Below, in pieces: positions 28,340-34,820 of a stretch of 64,000 bases of DNA. The stretch spans positions 1-64,000 of the forward strand of contig CACWNQ010000008.1 of assembly GCA_902762385.1 (NCBI GenBank), given 5' to 3'. A program made the position numbers and the translations under genes. The notes beneath the pieces are model-generated. The model was not told the DNA's origin and did no database searches. It was given only the letters and a program-made list of their open reading frames with translations. The stretch comes from an uncultured Bacteroidales bacterium. GTDB taxonomy: Bacteria > Bacteroidota > Bacteroidia > Bacteroidales > Muribaculaceae. Numbering within the stretch: the stretch's first letter is position 1; each line of letters starts with the position of its first letter.

Positions 28340-28359
28340 AAACTTTTAAATAGAAAGAT

Positions 28360-29133
28360 ATGAAGTTTTCTAATAGTTTGAAAATAAGCTTAATCGGTAT
28401 GGCTTTAATATCGATGAGCTTTACAGCAAATTCCCAATCAATCAACGACTATCGACAAAAACACCGCAACCTTCTGGCGAAACAGAATCGCGTACAAGAC
28501 AAAATCAAAGTAGAGGAATCACAGAATTATGCTCGTGATCTCTATGGCGACAAAGACTTCAATAACTCAGCTAGCAACAATGCCGACATCTATAGCGAAG
28601 GCTGGAACAGTGGCAAGGTAAATTCTTACAACAACGCTAGCATCCCATCAACCAAGATTATCGACGTATCGAAATATGCAATGCCCGTTAAGCATCGCGT
28701 TGTTAACTCTCACTTCGGTTATCGCAAGCAGTTTGGACGCATGCACAAGGGTGCTGACCTGAAAGCCAATGTAGGCGACACTATTTATGCAGCATTTACT
28801 GGCAAGGTTCGCATCACCAAGTTTGAGCGTAACGGCTACGGATTCTATGTGGTATTGCGCCACGACAACGGACTTGAGACCGTTTATGGTCACCTCTCTA
28901 AGTTCCTTGTTAAGGAGAACCAATATGTGAAAGCCGGCACCCCTATCGCACTTAGCGGTAACACCGGACGCAGCACTGGCCCACACCTCCACTTCGAGAC
29001 TCGTTTCATGGGTGTTGCAATTAACCCAGAGAAGATTTTCGACTTCGCTAACGGCACTGTTCATCGCGACAACTACACATTCAACCGTAATAGCAGCGAC
29101 AATGCCGACAACCGCCAGAGCGCACGTCGTTAA
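28360..29133 (+). CDS. M23 family (LytM-like) metallopeptidase
   Basis: A 257-residue exported protein. A signal peptide covers residues 1 to about 25 (MKFSNSLKIS...TANSQS). A basic helical stretch leads to the M23 domain, where the zinc and catalytic residues are present: H129 and D133 in HKGAD, H178 in YGHLS, and H209/H211 in GPHLHFE. A complete set suggests an active glycyl endopeptidase cleaving peptidoglycan cross-links in the periplasm rather than an EnvC-like activator. It is transcribed alone, with a long structured leader and a terminator behind it. Confidence 0.9.
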   Translation: MKFSNSLKISLIGMALISMSFTANSQSINDYRQKHRNLLAKQNRVQDKIKVEESQNYARDLYGDKDFNNSASNNADIYSEGWNSGKVNSYNNASIPSTKIIDVSKYAMPVKHRVVNSHFGYRKQFGRMHKGADLKANVGDTIYAAFTGKVRITKFERNGYGFYVVLRHDNGLETVYGHLSKFLVKENQYVKAGTPIALSGNTGRSTGPHLHFETRFMGVAINPEKIFDFANGTVHRDNYTFNRNSSDNADNRQSARR

Positions 29134-29173
29134 TAGCAAGACACAAACACTAATTTTCCTATAAAACATCAAA

Positions 29174-29206
29174 GGCCAGCAATAAATTTTGCTGGTCTTT
29201 TTTTTT
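29174..29206 (+). terminator. Terminator of the M23 peptidase gene
   Basis: GGCCAGCA pairs with TGCTGGTC (one G-U), followed by nine T. Confidence 0.88.
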
Positions 29207-29249
29207 CACATTTTGTACAACTTATTAGGTTTGTCTTAAAAAAAGGACC

Positions 29250-29257
29250 TATCTTTG
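29250..29257 (+). promoter_or_regulatory. -7 box of the pseudouridine synthase gene
   Basis: TATCTTTG lies 23 nt before the ATG at 29281. A TTTG at 29230-29233 is closer than the usual 19-20 nt. Confidence 0.5.
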
Positions 29258-29280
29258 CCCCCAAACAATCAACATTGAGC

Positions 29281-29958
29281 ATGGAAGTAGTCTACGAGGA
29301 CAATCACATTATCATAGTCAATAAGGCTTGTGGAGAAATCGTACAAGGTGATCGCACTGGCGACACCCCACTTGTCGAGACCCTGAAGCAGTGGATAAAG
29401 GTAAAATATGATAAGCCCGGAAACGTGTTCTGTGGCGTTACTCATCGCATCGACCGCCCCACATGTGGCCTAGTGGTCTTTGCACGCACCAGTAAGGGAC
29501 TTTCTCGCATGAACGACCTCTTCCGTCGCGGCGAGGTGCATAAAACCTACTGGGCTATCGTAAAGAACCGCCCACCCAAGGATGCCGATACCCTTACCGA
29601 CTATCTAGTATCAGTAGAGCGAAATAACAAGACCCATGTGGTGAAACCAGGAACCGCTGGAGCCCAAAAGGCTGTGCTAAACTATCGAGTAATAGCGCAC
29701 AGCGACAACTACTACCTGCTAGAGATCGACCTTCTCACAGGACGCAAACACCAAATTCGTGCACAACTTTCACACTTGGGATGCCCTATCAAGGGTGACC
29801 TGAAGTATGGTGCACCACGCAGCAATCTCGATGGTGGAATCTCACTACAGTCGCACCGCATCCATTTCATCCATCCTGTCTCAAAAGTTGAGATTGACGT
29901 AACGGCACCACTTCCCCACGACACTTTGTGGCAAGCCCTGGCACCGCACAATGAATAA
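29281..29958 (+). CDS. RluA family pseudouridine synthase
   Basis: A 225-residue enzyme that isomerises uridine in RNA. The catalytic aspartate is D58 in HRIDRPTCGL, and the second motif is LLTGRKHQIRAQLSHLGCPIKGD. There is no N-terminal S4 domain, so it is a short, stand-alone family member; its RNA target cannot be inferred. The frame begins with TTG at 29275, but the ATG at 29281 (MEVVYEDNHIIIVNK) is a better start. It converges on apbE with no evident terminator between them. Confidence 0.92.
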   Translation: MEVVYEDNHIIIVNKACGEIVQGDRTGDTPLVETLKQWIKVKYDKPGNVFCGVTHRIDRPTCGLVVFARTSKGLSRMNDLFRRGEVHKTYWAIVKNRPPKDADTLTDYLVSVERNNKTHVVKPGTAGAQKAVLNYRVIAHSDNYYLLEIDLLTGRKHQIRAQLSHLGCPIKGDLKYGAPRSNLDGGISLQSHRIHFIHPVSKVEIDVTAPLPHDTLWQALAPHNE

Positions 29959-29985
29959 TCAGCTCTTTTTCCTTTTCCTCCACCT

Positions 29986-31002
29986 TTAATTACTTTCAAC
30001 CAGGTCGGCAAAGCGCTTGTTTGACCACACCACGAAGTTGCCGTCGGCATCGGTGCTGATTGTCATCACACCAAGCTTCACATTCTTCTCCATCATCGAC
30101 TGAGTCTTCTCAAGCCCCATCGCCATGCATGCAGTTGCCCACGCGTCGGCACTCATGCAGTCGGGTGCAACTATCGACACGCTCAGCAGATTGGACGTCT
30201 CGCTATTCCCTGTTTTAGGGTTCACGATATGGCTCACCTTCTTACCATCTACTTCCTTAAACTTGCGGTAACTGCCACTTGTGGCAACAGCCAGGCTATC
30301 GAGATGCAGAACCACTGCACGGTCGTGCACTGCTCCTTTCTCGTTGTCGGGCATAGGCAAGTCGACCGATACACGCCACACATCGCCTCGCTCATTAACA
30401 CCCCTGGCCACAACCTCGCCGCCAATCTCCACCATATAGTTGGTGGCACCATTGCGAGCAAGCATCGATGCAATTTCGTCGCATGCCAGCCCCTTTGCTA
30501 TTGAACTGAAATCAAACTGCACACGCCCATCATCTTTAACTATTTTATCTCCATCAAGATGGGAATGTTCTATTCCTACAAAAGAGAGAATACTGTCGAT
30601 TTGCTCCTGGGTGGGCATATTGCCGCTCTTGTAGCCAAATCCCCAAGCATTGACAAGCGGCATCACAGTGGGGTCATAAACTCCTTCACTTGCCTTGTTG
30701 ACTTCCAACGCCTTGTTGTAGAGGGTCTTGAACAGGCGGTCGGCAAAATCGTTCTTCCCCTCATTTATCGCCGTGACTAATGACTGCTTATTGTAGGGCG
30801 ACACACTATTGTCAATCACAGTGAGCAATTGCTGGATAGAGTCGTTGAGGTCGGCTCGAGCTTCGTAGGTTATGTGATACTCGGTTGTCCACACCACCCC
30901 CGAGTTAGTGATAAACTTCTTGCGGCTGCGCATGAACGGCAAGGCAAGCACTAACACAAGCAGAACGAGCAGCACTGCATAGTATTTTTTTGACTTAAGC
31001 AT
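29986..31002 (-). CDS. apbE: FAD:protein FMN transferase
   Basis: A 338-residue flavin transferase that attaches FMN covalently to Thr/Ser of target proteins such as Nqr, Rnf or flavinylated reductases in the envelope. The conserved blocks GVYDPTVMPLVNAWGFG, FDFSSIAKGLACDEI, YMVEIGGEVVARG and SHIVNPKTG are present, along with the metal-site region PDCMSADAWATA. An N-terminal membrane helix (YYAVLLVLLVLVLALPF) without a lipobox anchors it to the inner membrane. The frame also opens at an ATG at 31041, 4 nt after a -7 box; that start would add 13 residues and be leaderless. No target protein is encoded in the window. Confidence 0.93.
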   Translation of the reverse strand: MLKSKKYYAVLLVLLVLVLALPFMRSRKKFITNSGVVWTTEYHITYEARADLNDSIQQLLTVIDNSVSPYNKQSLVTAINEGKNDFADRLFKTLYNKALEVNKASEGVYDPTVMPLVNAWGFGYKSGNMPTQEQIDSILSFVGIEHSHLDGDKIVKDDGRVQFDFSSIAKGLACDEIASMLARNGATNYMVEIGGEVVARGVNERGDVWRVSVDLPMPDNEKGAVHDRAVVLHLDSLAVATSGSYRKFKEVDGKKVSHIVNPKTGNSETSNLLSVSIVAPDCMSADAWATACMAMGLEKTQSMMEKNVKLGVMTISTDADGNFVVWSNKRFADLVESN

Positions 31003-31045
31003 AATTTCAATCGTGTTTTCAAGCGAGACCAATCCCGCCATGCCA

Positions 31046-31053
31046 CAAAATTA
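31046..31053 (-). promoter_or_regulatory. -7 box of apbE
   Basis: Minus-strand TAATTTTG, then TGGC, then an in-frame ATG at 31041. Confidence 0.5.
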
Positions 31054-31159
31054 CAACTAAAAATCATTAACTGCCACTTTCAAAACCACAAAAAATTGCT
31101 TTTCTCATTTTTTTTGCGTTACTTTGCCACAAATTGATAACTTTTTTACTGAAAATATT

Positions 31160-31768
31160 ATGAGACACATAACCCGTATAACAATCATCTTGTTCCTAAT
31201 TTTAATTAGCGCTTCTGCCACCCAAGCACAAGTGAGATTTGGCGTCAAGGGTGGTATCACAATCAATGAGCTCAAGTGGGACAAGGATATCATCAACAAG
31301 GAAAACCGTGCTGGGTTCACCGTAGGACTCATGATAGAAGCTGGATTGCCGGTAGTAGGGCTTGGGCTAGATGCGTCGGTACTCTATGCTCACCGGCAAG
31401 ACGATCTATATCTTGAAGATGGAATGCAAGTCACCAAGCTCAAACGCGACTATCTTGATATCCCTGTCAATGTAAAATACAAGCTCCAAATCCCGGTGCT
31501 TAGCAAAATAATCACACCATTTGTAACCACTGGACCTGATTTCGCGCTTATGCTCGGCGACACCGACAAGGTCGATTTCAAGGCACGCAAGTGGAACACC
31601 TCATGGAATGTGGGATTCGGCGCCGAACTTTTCCGCAAAGTGCAAATTCACGCCAACTACGGCATAAGCATGACAAAAGCCTTCGAATACATAGGAAAAG
31701 ATGTTGATTCAAAACCTATTAAAGGTAAGGACAACATGTGGACAATCACAGCTGCCTATCTCTTCTAA
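31160..31768 (+). CDS. PorT-like outer membrane beta-barrel protein
   Basis: A 202-residue exported protein. The signal peptide MRHITRITIILFLILISASATQA ends at AQA. The mature chain is made of alternating polar/hydrophobic strands starting VRFGVKGGITINEL and ending in a terminal aromatic (AAYLF), as in eight-stranded PorT/OmpX-like barrels. The ATG at 31160 is chosen because it begins the signal. It shares layout with the barrel at 33418 (GLDASVLY versus GIDASILY; DIPVNVKYK versus DVPLNLKFR), so the two are paralogues flanking the PreA-like gene. Confidence 0.8.
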   Translation: MRHITRITIILFLILISASATQAQVRFGVKGGITINELKWDKDIINKENRAGFTVGLMIEAGLPVVGLGLDASVLYAHRQDDLYLEDGMQVTKLKRDYLDIPVNVKYKLQIPVLSKIITPFVTTGPDFALMLGDTDKVDFKARKWNTSWNVGFGAELFRKVQIHANYGISMTKAFEYIGKDVDSKPIKGKDNMWTITAAYLF

Positions 31769-31810
31769 TAACAAAATATTTCTTTCATTAAGACATCATT
31801 AACTTAGGCC

Positions 31811-33274
31811 ATGAACAAAATCAATATTCAAGAAGAAGTGGCTCACTGCCTCCTGTGCATCGATGCACCATGCTCTAAAGCTTGTGGCAAGGGAGATGTA
31901 GCAAGAGCGTTAAGAGCTATCCGTTTTGACAATGCTGCTATAGCCAAAGAGTGGGTCAAGGACTGCAGCGAAGAAGACTTGCAACAAGCAGAGCAAGCCT
32001 GCATCCACTACGATCGACCAGTGCGAATTTCTCAGGTAATCAACCAGCTACAGGAAACTGAAATCCCTGATTTACTGCCAAGTCTTGAAATTGACTTCTG
32101 TGGACTTCATTGTGAGAACCCATTCTTCCTCGCCTCGTCATCGATTTGTACAGGCTATGACATGGTGGCAAGGGCCTTTGAAGCAGGCTGGGCAGGTGTT
32201 TTCTATAAGACCATTTGCCTTGACGATATCAACGAAGTGTCGCCACGCTTCGATGCCATTCATCGTGAGGGCAGCAAAGGCGACTTCACTTCATTCCGCA
32301 ACATGGAGCAGTTGAGCGAGAATCCCGCCGAGGTCGATTTTGAGATTTTGAGCCGTTTGAAAAAGAACTACCCCACTAAGATAGTAGTAGCATCGATAAT
32401 GGGCTCGACCGAAGAGCAATGGATAGACCTCGCCAAAATGGCCGAGCAGGCTGGAGTTGATGCAATTGAGCTCAATTTCTCTTGCCCACAGATGCGTATA
32501 GCAGGAATGGGTAGCGATGTGGGGCAAAACCCAGAGCTAGTCACTTTCTATACAGCCTACGTTAAACGCTCAGTTTCTATCCCTGTCATTCCAAAAATGA
32601 CTCCCAACATAACCCAAATAAATAACCCAGCAATGGGAGCCTATTTTGCTGGTGCCGATGCCATTAGCGCAATCAATACCATAAAGAGTATCACGCTTGA
32701 TGACAACTCGGCAGTGTCGGGGCTGAAAACAGTATCAGGACTCTCGGGGCGCGCAGTGAAACCAATTGCCCAACGTCACATCCTTGAGATGGCCAAGAAC
32801 CCTATTATGAAGAATATTGAGCTAAGTGGAATAGGTGGAATCGAGACTTGGCGCGACGCCCTGGAATTCCTGCAACTGGGTTGCACCAATGTGCAGGTGT
32901 GCACTGCTGTAATGCAATATGGCTATCGCATCATCGATGACCTCAAGCTTGGTTTGCAGCACTACATGTATAGCCGTGGTGTGAAAAAACTCAACGACCT
33001 AGTGGGAGAGCAACTTCAATTCTTTGTTCGCCCATCTGAACTCGACCGTGAAACCATCGTCTATCCCATCATCGACCGCGACAAGTGCATAGGGTGCGGT
33101 CGCTGCCACGTGTCTTGCATGGACGCTGGTCATCAGGCAATTACGTTTGACAAAGAAACACGCGAGCCAAAAATTGTGGGCACAAAGTGTGTGGGATGTC
33201 ACCTGTGCCGCCTAGTGTGCCCCACTGGCGCCATCACATCATCTAAAAGAATCCCCAAAAAGAAAGTTCGATAA
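31811..33274 (+). CDS. preA: Dihydropyrimidine dehydrogenase subunit PreA-like, with extra N-terminal Fe-S segment
   Basis: A 487-residue flavin/iron-sulfur enzyme. The middle is a dihydroorotate/dihydropyrimidine dehydrogenase barrel with the catalytic cysteine C225 in NFSCP; the C-terminus holds two 4Fe-4S motifs, CIGCGRCHVSC and CVGCHLCRLVC. PreA reduces uracil and thymine with electrons from NADH supplied by PreT. Residues 13-25 (CLLCIDAPCSKAC) resemble the cluster-binding start of PreT and glutamate synthase small subunit, so part of the partner may be fused here. No preT is nearby and no hydantoinase/amidase genes follow, so the electron source and true substrate are open. It lies 42 nt after the first barrel gene. 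Confidence 0.8.
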   Translation: MNKINIQEEVAHCLLCIDAPCSKACGKGDVARALRAIRFDNAAIAKEWVKDCSEEDLQQAEQACIHYDRPVRISQVINQLQETEIPDLLPSLEIDFCGLHCENPFFLASSSICTGYDMVARAFEAGWAGVFYKTICLDDINEVSPRFDAIHREGSKGDFTSFRNMEQLSENPAEVDFEILSRLKKNYPTKIVVASIMGSTEEQWIDLAKMAEQAGVDAIELNFSCPQMRIAGMGSDVGQNPELVTFYTAYVKRSVSIPVIPKMTPNITQINNPAMGAYFAGADAISAINTIKSITLDDNSAVSGLKTVSGLSGRAVKPIAQRHILEMAKNPIMKNIELSGIGGIETWRDALEFLQLGCTNVQVCTAVMQYGYRIIDDLKLGLQHYMYSRGVKKLNDLVGEQLQFFVRPSELDRETIVYPIIDRDKCIGCGRCHVSCMDAGHQAITFDKETREPKIVGTKCVGCHLCRLVCPTGAITSSKRIPKKKVR

Positions 33275-33314
33275 ATCTTAGAAACTTTTACTTTTATCGG
33301 TTGGTTTTCAGTCG

Positions 33315-33360
33315 AACCAAAGATTTAAAATTTGTGTTATAAAAATTGAAATCTTTGGTT
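33315..33360 (+). promoter_or_regulatory. Perfect 12-bp inverted repeat overlapping the -33 box
   Basis: AACCAAAGATTT (33315-33326) and AAATCTTTGGTT (33349-33360) are exact reverse complements 22 nt apart. The right arm contains the TTTG (33354-33357) that serves as the -33 box of the next gene. It could be an operator, or a loose terminator of the preceding gene. Confidence 0.55.
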
Positions 33361-33385
33361 GTGACAATAATTTGTGTTAGTTTTG
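33354..33385 (+). promoter_or_regulatory. Promoter of the second barrel gene
   Basis: TTTG at 33354-33357, 20 nt, TAGTTTTG at 33378-33385; leader about 28 nt. Confidence 0.75.
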
Positions 33386-33417
33386 CACACTGAAACGTAA
33401 AAAACCACATATTTGAA

Positions 33418-34050
33418 ATGAGAAGTTATATAAAGTACACTCTTATTACTATAGCGCTGATGAGCGCATTATCATCGGTGGCCCAACCTGTTAGACGCTG
33501 GGGTATCACCGTTGGTGGCAACTATAATGAGATTCACTTCAAGCAAAGCGACCTTTTCGAGAGCGATCGCATGTTTGGCCCATCGATAGGTGTGACTGGC
33601 GACATGATGATTCCAGGCGTAGGATTTGGTATTGACGCTTCAATCCTTTATACCATGCGTCAAGGACGCCTGCATCTGGGCGACAGGCGCGTGTGGGAAT
33701 CGTTAGGACTTGGCAATGAGGTTGCCCGCCAGCACTACATTGATGTGCCACTCAACTTGAAATTCCGCTACAGCAAATTAGGTGGACTTGAAAGCACCCT
33801 AATGCCATTTATCTACGCTGGTCCCACATTCTCGTTCCTTGTTGGCCACAACAAAGTGGGCGATGCTTTGAAATATACCGGTGTCAATGTACTGCTCCAT
33901 GCCGGTATTGGTGTTGAACTCTTCAATAAGGTGCAAGTGAGTGGTGGTTATAGCTTCAGCGTTGGCCAAAACCTAGGCACAAAGCTCCTCGACGACAATG
34001 TTGCTAAGCATCGCACTTGGTTTGTACAAGCAACCTATTTCTTTAAGTAA
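33418..34050 (+). CDS. PorT-like outer membrane beta-barrel protein (second copy)
   Basis: A 210-residue protein with a signal peptide (MRSYIKYTLITIALMSALSSVAQ) and a strand-rich mature part ending in aromatic FVQATYFFK, as expected for an outer membrane barrel. It is a diverged paralogue of the barrel at 31160 and keeps the same order of motifs (GIDASILYTMRQGRLHL, HYIDVPLNLKFRY, MPFIYAGPTFSFLVG). It has its own promoter with an inverted repeat over the -33 box, so it can be regulated apart from preA. Ligand or role unknown. Confidence 0.8.
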   Translation: MRSYIKYTLITIALMSALSSVAQPVRRWGITVGGNYNEIHFKQSDLFESDRMFGPSIGVTGDMMIPGVGFGIDASILYTMRQGRLHLGDRRVWESLGLGNEVARQHYIDVPLNLKFRYSKLGGLESTLMPFIYAGPTFSFLVGHNKVGDALKYTGVNVLLHAGIGVELFNKVQVSGGYSFSVGQNLGTKLLDDNVAKHRTWFVQATYFFK

Positions 34051-34070
34051 TCAGGAAATACATAGACATA

Positions 34071-34104
34071 AAAAAATCGTGGAGAAATTTCTCCACGATT
34101 TTTT
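34071..34104. terminator. Bidirectional terminator
   Basis: A perfect palindrome (AAAAAATCGTGGAGAAA with its complement, 17 bp per arm) with A/T runs outside ends the barrel gene rightward and the DJ-1 gene leftward. Confidence 0.88.
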
Positions 34105-34126
34105 ATTTATGTCTCAATCACCAATA

Positions 34127-34675
34127 TCACAGCAGCATACCAGCAGCTACATCGGCAGCCACGTCTTCACCCATTGTAGTTTTTACAATGGCAAGGGCAA
34201 ACTCGGCAGCAGCAGCTGGGCCACGACCAGTGATAATGTTGCCGTCAACGACTGCAAATTCCTCGATCAAGTTGGCACCCTCCATGCCATCTTCCATGCC
34301 AGGATAGCATGTGGCATTACGGCCGTTCAACAACCCAAGTGGACCAAAAATCACTGACGGAGAAGCACAAATAGCTGCAATATTCTCATCGGCCTCATTG
34401 CGCTCCTTCAGAATCTCGCACAGTGTCTCGTTCTCGGCCAAATTAGATGCTCCAGGCATACCACCTGGGCAAACAACCCACTCAGCATCCTCCAGAAGGT
34501 CGGGGTCGAAAGCCTCATCGGCCACTACCGTAACACCATGTGCTCCAATAGCCTCGGGTGTCTCATAAATCGACATGGTAACCACCGGCATTCCTGCACG
34601 GCGCATAACATCAACAACAGTCAGGGCCTCGATTTCCTCAAAGCCATCGGCAAACATTACGTAACTTGGTCTCAT
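34127..34675 (-). CDS. DJ-1/PfpI (ThiJ) family protein
   Basis: A 182-residue glutamine-amidotransferase-like protein. The nucleophile elbow AAICASP places the reactive cysteine at C103, and the acidic residues of GFEEIE (13-16) sit where DJ-1 proteins hold the glutamate that lowers the cysteine pKa. The catalytic-site glycines VVCPGGMPGA are present. Members act as chaperones, glyoxalase/deglycase-like enzymes or redox sensors; this one most resembles the YajL/DJ-1 branch. It is monocistronic and shares a terminator with its convergent neighbour. Confidence 0.9.
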   Translation of the reverse strand: MRPSYVMFADGFEEIEALTVVDVMRRAGMPVVTMSIYETPEAIGAHGVTVVADEAFDPDLLEDAEWVVCPGGMPGASNLAENETLCEILKERNEADENIAAICASPSVIFGPLGLLNGRNATCYPGMEDGMEGANLIEEFAVVDGNIITGRGPAAAAEFALAIVKTTMGEDVAADVAAGMLL

Positions 34676-34792
34676 GATTGTGTTTAGTTCTTAGTTTTAA
34701 ATTTTTCGTATTTTCAGGTTGTAAAGTTAGTAAATTATCACGAGAACGCAAAACATTGTATGCGATTTTACATGTTTTTGCCAATTATTTGC

Positions 34793-34800
34793 TATTTTTG
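34793..34800 (+). promoter_or_regulatory. -7 box of the transglutaminase gene
   Basis: TATTTTTG gives a leader of about 16-20 nt. No -33 box at standard spacing. Confidence 0.5.
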
Positions 34801-34820
34801 CAACAAATAAAAAAAGCATT

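Larger units (their letters stand above)
27604..28359. other. 756-bp non-coding region between nuoA and the M23 peptidase gene
   Basis: The gap holds divergent promoters (27911-27918 leftward; 28002-28032 and 28208-28215 rightward), a hairpin in the nuoA leader (27672-27713), a candidate small RNA (about 28037-28145) and a structured peptidase leader. A 53-codon leftward frame at 27658-27819 (MRDALYSNMNDT...) overlaps the hairpin; nothing supports its being translated. Confidence 0.6.
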
